64,000 nucleotides of DNA, from the NCBI RefSeq assembly GCF_001640025.1, contig NC_031674.1, forward strand, positions 2,976,001 through 3,040,000. Direction: 5' to 3'. The notes below the pieces were generated by a model. The model saw only the letters and a program-made list of their open reading frames with translations. It was not told the origin of the DNA and searched no databases. The stretch comes from Sugiyamaella lignohabitans. Its lineage: Eukaryota > Ascomycota > Dipodascomycetes > Dipodascales > Trichomonascaceae. Of the stretch, positions 40,301-52,900 are shown piece by piece (position 1 is the first letter of the stretch; each line of letters opens with the position of its first letter). Made by a program: the position numbers and the translations under genes.

Positions 40301-42226
40301 TTGGGAGATTCAGGTATTCCTCCAACGGTCGCTTATGTTGTAGACCTTCCGGACTTTGGAACATATACAGGTAGTACGATGCTCAATATGTTGAACAATG
40401 TTATGCTCAATGGTACCGTTAACATTGTTACGAATTTCTCACCTTTCCAAAATCTCTGGTCAAGTAGCACTGGAAACTCACTACAATTTGTTGTTTATTT
40501 CAGTCTTGCAATGTCTGTTGCTCCAGCATTTATAGGTCTTTACCCTACTTTTGAACGATTGAGTAAAGTAAGAGCCATGCACTACTCTAATGGTCTAAGA
40601 ATATTTCCTTTGTGGTTTGCTTATACCTCTTTCAGCTTTTTATTTTTCATCGTGTCTTCTGCTATTTTAACCGCAATTATTGGCAGCTCAAACTCCACTC
40701 TTATAGGTATTGGCTATTTATTTTTGTGTTTCCTATTGTATGGCCTTTCTTCAATTCTTTTGAGCTTCTTCTTTTCTTTGTTTGTTCAATCCCAACTAGC
40801 AGCGTTTGCGATAACAGCTGCTGTTCAGGCTGTGTATTTCCTCGTGTATCTCATTGCCTATTTAAGCATTTTGGCATATGGGAGTCCAGCTACAATCGAT
40901 TCGAATCTTCTTGTAGTTCATTTTGTAATGGCTATTTTCATGCCTGTGGCAAACTTGATTCGAGCACTATTTGTTTGCCTTAACTTGTTCGGAGTTATAT
41001 GCCATCAGAATGGGTCTGGACGAATTTCATACCTTGGAGATATTGTTGCTTATGGTGGCCCCATATTATATATGATTTTACAAATTTTTGTTCTCTTTTT
41101 TGCATTGCTGTGGTGGGAATCAGGAAAATTCAGAATAAACTTGAAATCTAAGAACAGTGCTGCTCTTTCCAAGTTTGGAGAAACGTACGAGGGGACCACT
41201 GCTGATGTGTCCAAAGAGACAGATTTTGTTGACCAATACCCAGAGACTTACGAAGACGGTCTCAGACTGTCCCATGTTCATAGGGTTTTTGGTGGAAAGA
41301 AGTCCACGAATCATGTACTAAACGACGTCACTTTTGGAGTTAGGAATGGAGAATGTTTTGTGCTTCTGGGCCCGAATGGTGCAGGTAAGACTACCACTTT
41401 CAACATGATTAGAGGTGAGATTTCTGCAACTTCAGGTGATATTTATGTGAATGGCGTGTCAGTATCGCATGATAGATCGGAAGCAAGATCTAGACTGGGA
41501 GTATGTCCACAATTTGATGCCATGGATAAAATGAAAGTGGTAGAGATTCTTCGGTTCTATGGAAAGTTGCGTGGCTTGCATGAGATTGATAACCACGTTG
41601 AAAAGATTATTGAAGCTGTAGGGATTGTTCGTTTCCGAGATCGTATGGCCTATAAACTCAGTGGAGGTAACAAGCGAAAATTGTCGCTGGCAGTAGCTCT
41701 GATTGGCAACCCAGCAGTATTGTTGTTGGATGAGCCATCCAGTGGTATGGATGCGTTTGCCAAACGTATTATGTGGAATACGTTGTCGTTAGTGTCACAT
41801 GGTCGCTCAATTGTTCTGACAACTCACTCCATGGAAGAAGCCGATGCCCTTGCATCGCGTGCAGGTTTCCTGGCTAAAAGAATGCTTGCCATTGGTACAG
41901 TTCAAGATCTTTACAATCAGTATGGCCAAGCACATCATCTTCATGTTATTTGCAATAGCGCGCCTGACACCTCATTAGAGGATATGGAGAAAATATTTTC
42001 ATGGGTTTGTGAAACGTTTCCGGGTTCAATGGCAGAAGATAAGTTACACCAGGGTCAAATTAGAATTTGTATCCCTTTTCAGGATTCTCCCGATATATTG
42101 CCTATATTTAGAGTTCTGGAAGAGCGAAAGGTGGAGCTAGATATAGAATCCTATACCTTAACTCCAACAACCTTGGAAGAGGTGTTCTTAAAAATTATTG
42201 GTAGACATGAGGTAGAAGAAGAATGA
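37386..42226 (+). CDS. ABCA-type full-size ABC transporter (two exons)
   Basis: Exons 37386-37547 and 37646-42226 (phase 0, GTAAGT donor) encode 1580 residues arranged TMD-NBD-TMD-NBD. The first membrane segment (WFWTFFRALLLPVAFIVFM) straddles the intron. A large extracytoplasmic loop and a cluster of helices at about 225-435 follow. NBD1 has GANGSGKTT near 495, LSGGQKRKLQLA near 590 and CCIDEASSGLDP near 611. The second TMD has a first helix near 819, another large glycosylatable loop and helices at about 1005-1210. NBD2 has GPNGAGKTT near 1296, LSGGNKRKLSLA near 1391 and LLLDEPSSGMDA near 1413. The large loops, NBD order and post-NBD segments (SLENVFLKVA and TTLEEVFLKIIG) are those of the ABCA lipid-transporter family. 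Substrate is unknown; lipid movement is inferred. S. cerevisiae has no member of this family. Confidence 0.88.
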
Positions 42227-42284
42227 TTTGATGCAGTTTGATATTATTAGTTTTTATGCATATCTTATTTTATACAATTATAGA

Positions 42285-45200
42285 TTACAAAAACTCTTTG
42301 GCGACGCCCTGCGTCGAAACTGAACTTTCCCACTCTTGGAGGCAACTGTCACAATAAGCATCTAAGTGGGATCGCAAGTCAGAGCTAATATTGGTTGTAT
42401 ACCTGGTAGCCAGCTTGCAAGTTTTCAATTCGGAAAGTAACCAGCTTCTCCACTCGGCAAACAGAGATTCTGCTTCAATCCTGTTCAGTAGGCGCAAGTT
42501 TACAAGTAGATCGTTTCTCTTTTCACCAATATCATTTCTTATTCTGTTCAATCTGGCAGACAATTCGAAATTTGGTGAGTCCAAATCGGCAACAGTAAAA
42601 TCCAACTTGTCTAGATCAGCCCCATCAATTGGTTCATAGTATGCTATTGATCTAAATTTATCATGACACATGCTGGGCTCTTCTCCTCTGGCGAACCCTC
42701 TACCATCATTAATTATTTGGCTGATTTCACCCAAATAGATTGTGCGACGCATCGCAGTATTGGAGCTAGGAATTAAATTGAGGTCTTTCGACAAATGATA
42801 AGCCCTTGATTCAGTCCAATATGCCACCGTAGACCTTGCTGAAAGGAACACATTACAGCCTATTGATATAAGTAGAAACAAGATTAAAAATTTTCTCAAA
42901 CTTATCTCATGCCACACTCGGCGCCCAATCCCACCTAGTACCATAAACACGTTAGATATGATGCTCACAACCCATCCACCTAGTACACCAGCAGATGCTT
43001 TTATAAGATATTCCTTAGTAACCGAGATTGGTGTCTGGTTGGTATCTCTTTGCTCTTGCCGACCCGCGACACCACTATACTCTGAATTCGAGCTCCTAGT
43101 CTCATCCTGGACTGAAGTACCTAGCTTGCCAAACAACCGCACTGCTGTATTTGTCATTCCCCGATGGCCCAGACGCTTACGGCATTCTGCAACTCTTTCA
43201 TTGATATTCTTGGCTTCCTGAATGAAGTGGTTATAAACGAGGCTTTCCACAACGTTGCGTGCAATTCCTGCAGACTTAATCCATTCGATGTTGGACCAAA
43301 TGGAAAGCTTGCATTGGGATATCCGAGTAGCTTGAATTACGAAACGCGTAGTAACATAGAATGTAGCACCATATGGAAGTTCCCAGGGGGTTCTGCGATC
43401 ATAGACAATGTAAACGAGATTGTCATCCTTTCGTTCTATTCTCTGCAGATTTGTAGTACGTTCATTACTTGAGCCTTGACTACCTGTCAAAATTCCTTTC
43501 GAGTTGAAAAAGTATGTTATTTCCCTTTCCAATCTTGATGAAGTTGTCTTATGCCAGGGACTGACCTCCAGTTTGGTTCGGTTGTAAAGTGGTGAATCAG
43601 TGTACTTGAACACGGGCGATAACTCCCCAAACATTACATGAAACAGGGCCTTCGCAGGGACATCATAAATCTGCTCAAGCATCAGTCTGTCCATCAAAGT
43701 TGCAAGATTGCTTTCAATATTTGGATGTTGTTTTGAGGAAATAAACGTAGCATTCACTTCGTCAGTTTTTGAGGCAGTTGATTTAGGTTTCAAGCTGTTC
43801 TGTAGCGAAAGATACCTTTGTAGCAGTCTCTTACTAGTAGCACCGTAATCCTCATCGTAGTCATCATCATCTGTCATCATATCATCGTCATCATCGGAGC
43901 TCAATGAAACCCTGTGGTTCTTTATATCATCGAGGGCTTTTTGAATCTTCTTCTGTCTTTCTGTACCCAGCTTCCTTAACTTTGTTATGACTTGCTCTAA
44001 TCCGTCAGGCTCTTCCGCCGAAATATTATCAATCAAATACTGTACACGACGCTTTATTAATCTTCCAGCATCAATGAATACTCTACATGACAAGCTCTCT
44101 CCTTTCTCGGTAAGCAGGTAAAGCGAATCCCAACCGGTACTACTACTACCCTCGATACTCACCATGCGTGATATGGGCTTTTTCTCTAAAATGGTGAAGC
44201 CGAAAGAGCATGAATACATGTATATGAACTTAGTTGTGACAAACGCTCTTCCAGGCAGCTCTTGCTTTGGATTGGGGCGAAATAGTGCTCTGAACACCAT
44301 AACTACTCGGTCATTTTTGTCCGGGTCAGCTAGACCTTGGAATATCGCTCTCATTTGAATATCTTGGGATCGCAATTCTAAGGGATAGAATGCTGGGTAA
44401 GGTTCAACCAACTCGATCGAGCTTGCGGGAGTCTGAACAGCAGTAGAGTCCGAAGATTTTGAAGAATCTGACAAAGAGCTAGTACTGGTATGTGCTATTT
44501 GGTATGATGCCCAATTGACTGATCCCCAATAGTTAGCAGTGAACGCAGACGGTACGGTAGTGGGGTGTAGGAACGAATTGGCAATTATCGCCTCCTTGGT
44601 CATCGAAGTTGGCATTGGTGTGTTAATAACAGGTAAGGGGGCCAGAGGAGCTTCACTAGTCCCTAGAGTACTAAATTGACCCTGACCAGGATCCAAGAGA
44701 GACGACAAAATCATTGACTTCCCGGCATTCATCATTGTTTGAAGTTTATTTGCATCAACCCCAGAGAAATATCCACTCATAGGCTGTTGTTGTCCCGTGC
44801 TCGGTGTTCCTGGTCGGAACGAAGCATCGGTAGATTTCCGGGAAGGGGCATTTGGACCATTATTACTCTTCAGCCCAACTGTCTCTTCGTCGTTGTATGG
44901 GCTAGAGCCAGACGCAAACTCGGGAATTAAAGGATGCATCAGCTGGAATGCTGTGGATGCATCGCCGGTCTTCATCTTTTCAATTGCTTCTCGCTTCGAG
45001 ACCTCAAATACTTGTAGCCATGACTTGAGTTCTGCTAAACTATCCGCTTGCAGAACTAACGTGGAGTCCTTAGTGCGAATTTCAAAACAAAACCTACGAT
45101 CCTCATTTGGCTCCGGACTAACATTGCAAAGTAAAACACCAATCTTATCGGTTTCCTGAACAAACGTTTTTGATGGAGACAAAACAAGCCAGCCGAAAAT

Positions 45201-46455
45201 TCCGCCTTTAACAAATGCCCATCTTCTGATCCAAACGTGTCTTCCAGTTCGGGCTGATGTCTTTACAAACAACCAACCATGCTTCTCATTACTAGCATAA
45301 GCAGAAGGCGACAGGTTTGGTACGAAGTGACTCAAGGTGGAATTTTGAGGCATATAATCATTCAAGTCTCTAGAAGGTATAGAACGAGTAATTGTTTGTT
45401 CTTCCATCTCTTGCCGTAGTCTCAGCATTTCTGCTTCAATAGGCTTAAGACACGCCGATAACGCCTTCGACCAAGACTTGATTCTATACATATCGACCCC
45501 CATAGGGAAATAAGTCGGGTCTCCAGCAACAAGAGATTTACTTCTCAAAATCCATGGATCCACCAGAGTATCCACTAGAACGACATTTACATGACGCTCT
45601 ACAACTGCTACAATACATGATAAGTCAAAACAAGCCTTAACGTAAGCCTTTCGAACTTCGGATAGCTGGAAGGCATCTTCTCTTAGAGCAGATGCCTCCT
45701 TATTCTTAGAATTACTTGCGTAGGCTTGGAGAATGCTATCGTATTTGGATTGAGCAGCATCATAATTACGTCGACAATCTTTATAACTTCGTAAGTCATT
45801 TCGCTGAAAAGTCGCCAGGGGACCCAAGGTTTTTACTGTCTGGGTTTTCACCATTTTTATGGTTGTTGCCCAATAGTGTCGGGTGGCCTCTGCGTAGCGT
45901 CTCAATGCTAACATTGTATAATCGTGATCAATGATTCCTTGGGTGACAAAGTCAGGCACAAATCTTGAAATTAAGAAGTTTGCATTTTCCTGAAGTACTG
46001 CATGTTTTTGTTAGTCTAATGTACTAAATTATGGAGCAGGCGTCCAAATGAGTTAACCTACCGTCCATTTCTTGAGATAGCTTATTAAGTGCCTTAGAAA
46101 AGGACTCAATCCAGCGATCTAAACTATCCAGCTGTTCATTGACATGATTCATAGATGCACGGAAAGTTGGGCTGTCCAGAACCGCTTCTTTGAAAGTAAC
46201 AGCAATCAGAGTTACAGGTAGATCTCTGGGTCTGTCATCAGACTCATTCGCTGTAGATGATTTCTTCGACGACGGCTTTCTGGTAGCCTCAACAATTGGC
46301 ACCTGCAACTTTGGTACCGGGGTACCTTTGATTCCTTCAGCTGTCTTTTGCGGGGATATTGTGCTATTGCTACCCGTTATGTCGGCCCCGGCAGTCTCGG
46401 CAGGAGCACCGGTATCGACACTTGTTGCAGTTTGACCCGGTGGCTTCGTGGACAT
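42285..46455 (-). CDS. SIP3: Sip3/Ysp1-like LAM protein (BAR-PH-GRAM-VASt, membrane-anchored) (two exons)
   Basis: The leftward exons 46455-46062 and 45997-42285 join in phase 1 to give 1368 residues. The product belongs to the Lam1/Lam3 (Ysp1/Sip3) branch of ER-anchored sterol-transfer proteins at membrane contact sites. A BAR-like helical region begins in exon 1 (VTFKEAVLDSPTFRASMNHVNEQLDSLDRWIE) and continues in exon 2. A PH domain covers about 365-465 (GWLFVKTSARTGRHVWIRRWAFV). A GRAM domain follows near 678-748 (GRAFVTTKFIYMYSCSFGF). The VASt sterol-binding domain spans about 900-1060 (IYDVPAKALFHVMFGE). Hydrophobic segments lie near 1131-1155 and 1166-1186 (FLILFLLISIGCNVFL). Sip3 against Ysp1 cannot be settled here, since many yeasts have a single member. 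Confidence 0.87.
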
Positions 46456-46765
46456 TTTCTGAGAGAATAAATTCCTATACCGACTTGAAATGCTTCAATT
46501 AATCTTGGGGTTTGTTTGGTTAGCGAGTTTAACCAATGTTTATTTGATAAGTAGAAATATCCACTATTGTCTGCCTTGCAGAGATCAAGCTAGACTGACG
46601 GGATTACAATGTGGTAATTACAGGCACAATTGAAATACGCTTGAAACTGATTAGTATCGGATGTTAGAGTTTGTACTCTAAATCGTACAAAAAATTGGTA
46701 AATTGCCTCAGACTACTAGGTTCCCCAGGTTTTTTAGTTTAGGATGAGCAGGATGGAAGGGGGCC
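46456..46765. promoter_or_regulatory. Divergent promoter region, SIP3-like / PUS5-like
   Basis: These 310 bases contain a small inverted repeat TTAGAGT-TTGT-ACTCTAA at 46664-46681 and otherwise nothing I can name. An out-of-frame ATG at 46744 lies just before the PUS5-like start. Confidence 0.4.
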
Positions 46766-47826
46766 ATGGCGCTGAAACAACTATGCATAAACTGTTGTTT
46801 TTGTTTAACTCTATTTATCACTGCTATGTCAGACAGTAGCTGCAATCTGACCATCAAAGCTCGGATGGTCACTACGAAATCCAAACTGATAGATATTCTT
46901 TATCAGTGTCCACATTACATAGTAGTGAATAAGATTCCATTATGTTATTCCCAGCCAGTCTCATCATCATCCCGGTCTGATGGAAGTAGACCATCGACAA
47001 TAGAGGATTTAATAAGAAGAGATCATCCAGAACTCTTCAACAAGCATATGGATGACCCTTTCTGCTCGCCTAAACTGGTTCATAGGTTAGACTATCAGAC
47101 ATCTGGAGCTATGATCTTGGCGACAAGTAAAACAGCAGCAAGGATGTTTGCTAGAGGTCTTCAGCAGGGGGGCAACAAGGGATATTCACTGAAGAAAACC
47201 GTAAGTTCGCTAATTTGTTTCCTACGAAGAGTGAGATTTACAACTTGTCGCTTTAACTAACTATTCTGTGTAGTATATAGCCATATTAGATCTACCGTTT
47301 AGTGAGATTATAAAGGTTAAAAATCAACCTGGTATCTTACACTGGGATAGTAGTAAAGCTAATCTCTCGAGTGGCACAATTGAAAGTAAAATTGATGAGA
47401 AGCCGGCATTGACAAGATTTCAGGTATTCCCATCCAGCATGTCCACTACCTTTTGCACGTTTCAACTTTTAACGGGTCGAAAACACCAGCTTCGACGTCA
47501 TGCGAGCGAAGTCCTTGGTGCACCTATTCTTGGTGACACTCGGTATTATAAAAATCGGCCTGAAGTTTTCGAGCAAGTGCCAATAGCTTTGCACTCTTAT
47601 CGTCTGGATATCAAAGTAAGTATTGGTAATTATTAATGTTGAGCAGGGATGGGTTCCAGGCTATACTGGAGTTCCGAACTTCCTTTCGCTAAGTCGAAAC
47701 ATTTGACACTAAACTATTCTCTAGACCAAATCAACTTGGAGATCAGTATTGGCGCCCATTAAATGGGAGCACCGTTTATGGAAGGGACATATTGACGATC
47801 AGGGTTTCTCATTATTGCATGTATGA
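46766..47826 (+). CDS. PUS5: RluA-family pseudouridine synthase, Pus5-like (three exons)
   Basis: Exons 46766-47200, 47274-47615 and 47725-47826 are all phase 0 and encode 292 residues. The enzyme isomerises uridine to pseudouridine in RNA; the yeast homologue Pus5 modifies mitochondrial 21S rRNA. Exon 1 encodes VNKIPLCYSQPV and the catalytic motif KLVHRLDYQTSGAMILATS (Asp near residue 110). Exon 2 encodes FCTFQLLTGRKHQLRRHASEVLGAPILGDTRY, the conserved GRKHQLR uridine-pocket segment. Exon 3, after a CTAAAC branch site and a CTAG acceptor, encodes SVLAPIKWEHRLWK, a fitting end for the family. The cysteine-rich N-terminus could serve mitochondrial import, or translation may start at the later Met at codon 21. 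The paralogue assignment is likely, not certain. Confidence 0.82.
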
Positions 47827-47907
47827 GTTTGGGCTTGCAGATCGGATGCAAAGATCCCTCCTACTTATATGTCTATATGAAGGATATAGATATATTAGAT
47901 TAGTTAA

Positions 47908-49409
47908 TCATGAGTCATTATGTAGCCTTTTTTGTAAAAGCTGATGAGGAGTTTGTTCTGTTAGCTCTGGGAGTATGCTCAGTATTATAAAATCAAGTAA
48001 AGAGTAGATGAGATGTTTGTTAATCGCCTGTTCACTAAAAACGTCAAGAATATCGGCGAGTTCCTCATAAGGATTTGATCCCAGTAATAAGGGTCGCAAT
48101 CGATCTGGGATATTGTGAATTATGGACTCAATCGCCTGATTGTGAAGCTCAATCTGTTCTTCTGTTGTGGGGACAGTTCTAGGAGGACCCATATTTCCGT
48201 TATTGGGGAACAGGTTTTGACGTACTGACTTCAAAATTCGAGTTATCATCATTTCATTGCAGACATATTTTTTAAGATAGTATGATGTAGCACGTGAGAA
48301 CATGTCTGACAGCACCTGGCTTCGGGATAATAATAAGGAGGCAGCTGCCAAAGAGGATGAAAGTAGCGGATTTCTTTGATTGATATGAGATATGTTTGAT
48401 AAAAGCCCCCAAATCTTCCTATCGGTGAGAGGGGTAAAAGCATGAATCTTTCCCAAGGCACCTGTAGAATTTGGTAGCTTGTTGATTGGATCTCGTTCAC
48501 TGTCGTTGACATTACTACTATCATTTTTGGAGGAAGCGAATGATATTAAAAATGCCAAGATCTTACCCACAGATGCCAACATTGAGGCGGAGGATCTAAC
48601 AACCTGGCCATAAAGATTCGCAACCTGGCTAGTGATCGGCTGTCTGAAGTCACTTTCCATTGGTGGAACAAGAGAGTTCTTGTTTTCATCATACATTTCT
48701 GCGCTCTCTTTCATGTTACCAGGTCCTCTGAGTGCATTCACTTTACTTGGCAGCAGCTTCACAATTATGTCGTCAATCATCCACGGCTCGGACAACTTTT
48801 CCACAGCATTTTTCAGAACAATGTCATTGACTATCGAAGAGACTAATGCTCTTGAAGGAGAAGAGTGGATAGAGTCGTCGTCCAGTATTACGGACGTTAT
48901 TCCCTTGGCTAGCAATTTCAAAAAAAGTTGTTCATTCTCTGCACTTTCAAGTCCCCTATGTGGACGAAGTCTTAAAAAAGAAGCTTCAAGTGATTCACTT
49001 TCCGGATCTATTATTCCTGACCTTCTCCGGTCTTTTACCAGTCTATAATCGTGTATATGACAATCTAACAGGTACGGTATGGCGTCAAGCAGTACTGTCT
49101 CTGAATCCAGCTACTAATGTTAGTGCATCCATGTTGAGATAATAAACCACTATAGCTCACCTCCAATAAACGTCTCTCCAAAAGTCTAGTTATCTTGCTA
49201 ATAACATTTGTGATTTCTAGTACCAACTGTGTGTCATCAGAAATGTTTGAGTACCAAGACTGAACAAATTGACGCAGAACAAGCCCTATTAATGCACATA
49301 GTTCTTGATTCACGCCGTCTGATTTACTCATTTGAGGAAGAATCGTAAACCACTCTTCGTCCTTGTCTACATCTGCTAAGAATATCCTACGAATCAATTG
49401 GTCTGCCAT
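47908..49409 (-). CDS. PXA-domain protein (Nvj3/Pxa1-like) (two exons)
   Basis: The leftward exons 49409-49161 and 49110-47908 (phase 0, 50-base intron with GTGAGC and CACTAAC) encode 483 residues. The PXA domain, found N-terminal to RGS and PX domains in sorting nexins such as Mdm1, is the only domain I see. Its halves are LIGLVLRQFVQSWYSNISDD in exon 1 and LLDAIPYLLDCHIHDYRLVKDRR...LRPHRGLESAENEQLFLKLLAKGI in exon 2. The latter continues with ISEP-like NDIVLKNAVEKLSEPWMIDDIIV. The C-terminal 250 residues are helical. A stand-alone PXA protein of this length matches yeast Nvj3 and fission yeast Pxa1, linked to nucleus-vacuole or ER contact sites. Exact orthology is not shown. Confidence 0.8.
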
Positions 49410-49967
49410 CTATGAGAATAGTTTGACTAAACAGTTAGGTTGAATGTGGTTTTTCTCGCTAGGGGTCAGAGTGGGGTATCTACTTTAGGATAATGCTTGG
49501 TAGATCAGTTTTAAGAAATAAACAAGATCTGTTTTGAACTTCAACTCGCTAGCCACTTTAAGCTTTTCATTTCCTGGAATTCCACCTCACTTCTCTTCCC
49601 AACGAAATATATTTATCTCTGAAATTAATTGTAAAACAATGGAATTCCGTTGAATTTTGTAACGTGTATCTAGCGTTTAGTAGCATTTATGCATGTCAAA
49701 CAGACTGGTTTGTAGACGTCTACACATCGGCATAGCCTAACTCACACAGTTGGAGTAGTAGTTTATATTTACAGAAGAACTCTTAGGTTTTTGGTTCTAA
49801 ATTGATAGTTCTTATTAAGGGGAACACCTCTTTTATGAGTTTGAATCCGGATCCCAGGTTTTGGGAGGAGGAATAGAAATAGTGTGTTTGAGTTGGTTCC
49901 AGAGGCATTTGGAGATTGATAGTCAGAGTCTGGTTGGAACCTTTTTTGGCTCAACCTTCCTTTAGGC
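49410..49967. promoter_or_regulatory. Divergent promoter region, PXA protein / SCC2
   Basis: These 558 bases hold no supported gene. A 69-codon frame at 49769-49978 on the minus strand overlaps the SCC2 start and shows no recognisable motif. Confidence 0.4.
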
Positions 49968-52900
49968 ATGTCTTTCAACGGCTATGACTACGTGGACCCT
50001 AACGGACGGAGCCAACCTTATCAAAGTCAGGCTGGTCGAAGTCATTCTTCTGGTGGTGCCAATTCAAGTGTCGACTCCTTCTCAAATAACTATCTGCGAA
50101 ATCCGCGGGCTGACCATCAACAAAACCAGCCGGAATATTTTTATGTGACAGATAATAGTGAGACGACCTTTAATGGACTGTTAAATGATGTGCATCCAAT
50201 TCCTCAGATTTCTCAAGAAAATTCATTTTCACAACAACGACAAGGATTTCAACAGCTGTATGAGAATCATTACGAGCAACATTACCAGCAACAAGTTGGA
50301 CGCCAGTATCAACAACAGAGCCGCCAGGAGCCTTATTTAGAGCAGGTAAACTCCGAGATACAGAGTTTGCCACAATTTCAGTCTATCCCTGTATCTAGCC
50401 ATCAACCTCAATCGGTTGCACACCAGCAGCCCACATTTCAAATTCCATCTGAAATTCAACGAGTTGAGTATCATCAGAATCCTTTGCCTCCTCAGGAATC
50501 CATCCTTCAGGTCCATAAATCAGAGCGATATGGTCGACCTGGTACATCTCAGATATATGAAGAACAGGGCCCCGAGGGATATGAAACACTCAGGGGCTAT
50601 CAACAACCAGATCATGGGTTACGCTCTGTCGCCAGTCCAGTTACGAACCTCAACAACTCAGAAGTTCACCCGTCTTATCAAAGACAGTTTAATGACCACC
50701 ATCAGACTCTGATTCCTAATTCTTCATTGACCGTTGACTGGCCAGTAAATGCCGTGCCCGAGAAGACGCAGACTAGTTCAATTCAAGCCATTGATCTTAT
50801 CTCGAAGACCGAGGCTAAAGACAATGGTAATCCAATTCATAGATCTGTTTTCACTGCAAGCGCTAACGAAAAGCCTGTGAATTTAGATAATAACAGTGGA
50901 TCAACCAACCTTCTCGGTACTAAGAATGCTGAACAGAAGACCATCGAGCATGATGGAAACGTTCCAAAGAAGGGACACAGTTGGCGGTCAGTTGAGCGTC
51001 CGCATAATCTGGCTGATGTGTTAAAAATGGCACCGCTTGTTGATGTTATTTCATCACCTATGAGTAAGTAAGGAGTCTGCCTGTGTGTTTTCAAATCTCA
51101 ACTAACTCTTATCAACAGCCTCCGGATTATTACAATTGCCAAGAGTTTCACAAGTAGAAAGGACGGAAGTTGCTCAAAAGCCTGTTAATGTGGACCCCGA
51201 CTCACATCTGAGAATTATCAAGAAAGTTAAAAAATACTTTAGGGGGTAGGTACTACTGTGGAGAAGTGATATTTCTATATGCTAACTAGATAGAAACCTG
51301 GAACCTAGTGGTGAATTACAATTAGGCCCGTTAGCTAAGGCAGTATGGGAAGGACTAAGAATGGAGGCAGGTAAGTATAAATGAAATTTCTAAATACTGT
51401 GGACAAGATTCTAATACAACAGATAATGTACAGGTAAAATATTTGGCCGAAAGAGAGCGACAGAATAAGGTTGCAACGACGATATCTGACGATGACTTCG
51501 ATGAGTTCGCAATCGTGGGAAAGCCAAATATAGTAGAATCCAAAGTTGATATAGTAGAACCGTTTTCTGACCAATCTCTAAGTCTCTCTCAGCGAGCACC
51601 ATTACACAACAGGCTATCATCACCTTCATCGAAGCAAGTATTAAGCCAGTCGTTGAGTCTGCGACAAGGGCCGGAGTCTTCAGTGGGCTCTACTGCGGTG
51701 CCTATCGTACCAGCTATGACGGCTCCATCGAAAGAGGAGAGGGTAGAAGGTTATCAAAAGTATTTCGTTTCTGTCACGTCAGTGGTTGCTCATGGGTTAT
51801 TGGATGATAACCATGAAGCGGTGAAGAGGGGTTTTATGGAGTATTCATTGTATCGAAGAGGTTACGGACCAACCTACCATACTCTTACCCTGAAGACCAT
51901 TGCAAACCTCGAACGATGTATCAAAAATATTTCTGCTGAATGGATAGAGGACCACATTAATGAGAACTCTATGAAAACGTTATATGAAGTCTTAGTTCAA
52001 GGGCTTGTTCACGTAAGCAGTAATATTGTTCTTGTTGAAGAAATGGGATCAATTGATAATAAGACCAGTATTCTCTCTGAACAAGATCCACTGGTTATTG
52101 GTACTAATATGCTTTCTGCAATTGAAAAGGGACTCAAATGTTCAAAGCTTCTTATCAATATTTATTCCAAGCGCTTAAAAAATCCTAAATATTCTCCAGA
52201 AGGGCCCCTCTCAGATATTGCAACTTTTCTCGAAGATTTATCGATAAATTTGATGCTTCGGTTATCTCAGGAGAAAATCTTGGACAAATCGACGTTGAGT
52301 CAAAAAGAGTATGATATGATAGTGAACAATCAGGTGCTTTTAGAAGGAACTCACAAAGATTTGAGAGAAATATTCCATTCCATTGACAGCTACCTCAGGC
52401 ACAGCGTATTACCTGAGAAGTCGGTGATCAAAATTGAAGACATAGCAGCAAAGTTCTATTTTGTGGACCCAGTGACTAAGACTAAGTCTATTTCTGGAGG
52501 AGCCGTGTTCCGTGAAAGTTCTATCGAGGCTATGAGGAAAATATGTATGGAGCTTATTTTGACTATTTTCACATCCTATCCGAAGGAACGGACAAATATT
52601 CTGACAAAACTACTACGTTCTTATGCTCACCTTCCCGACACGAAAATTAAATCCAAGCCGTATCAGCTTGATGGTGGTCTTGGTACGATAGAGTCACCCA
52701 GCGCTATGTTTATGAGAATGGTCCATATAAGTGGAATGACTATCCCACATGACTCATCTGATGATCTAACTGAGTCCACTGATGATCCTTTGGGCAAGCA
52801 CGGGCATACAGCATCGGCTAGCTCGAATGCAATTAACATTTCCCAAAGCGTTGGAGGTTATATAATATCTTTTTTGATAAAAAAGGTTTTGCCAGACAAA

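Noticed and set aside
49968..51071. Gln-rich frame as a separate gene upstream of SCC2
   Set aside because: It ends just after a GTAAGT donor, and two small in-phase exons connect it to the HEAT-repeat frame.
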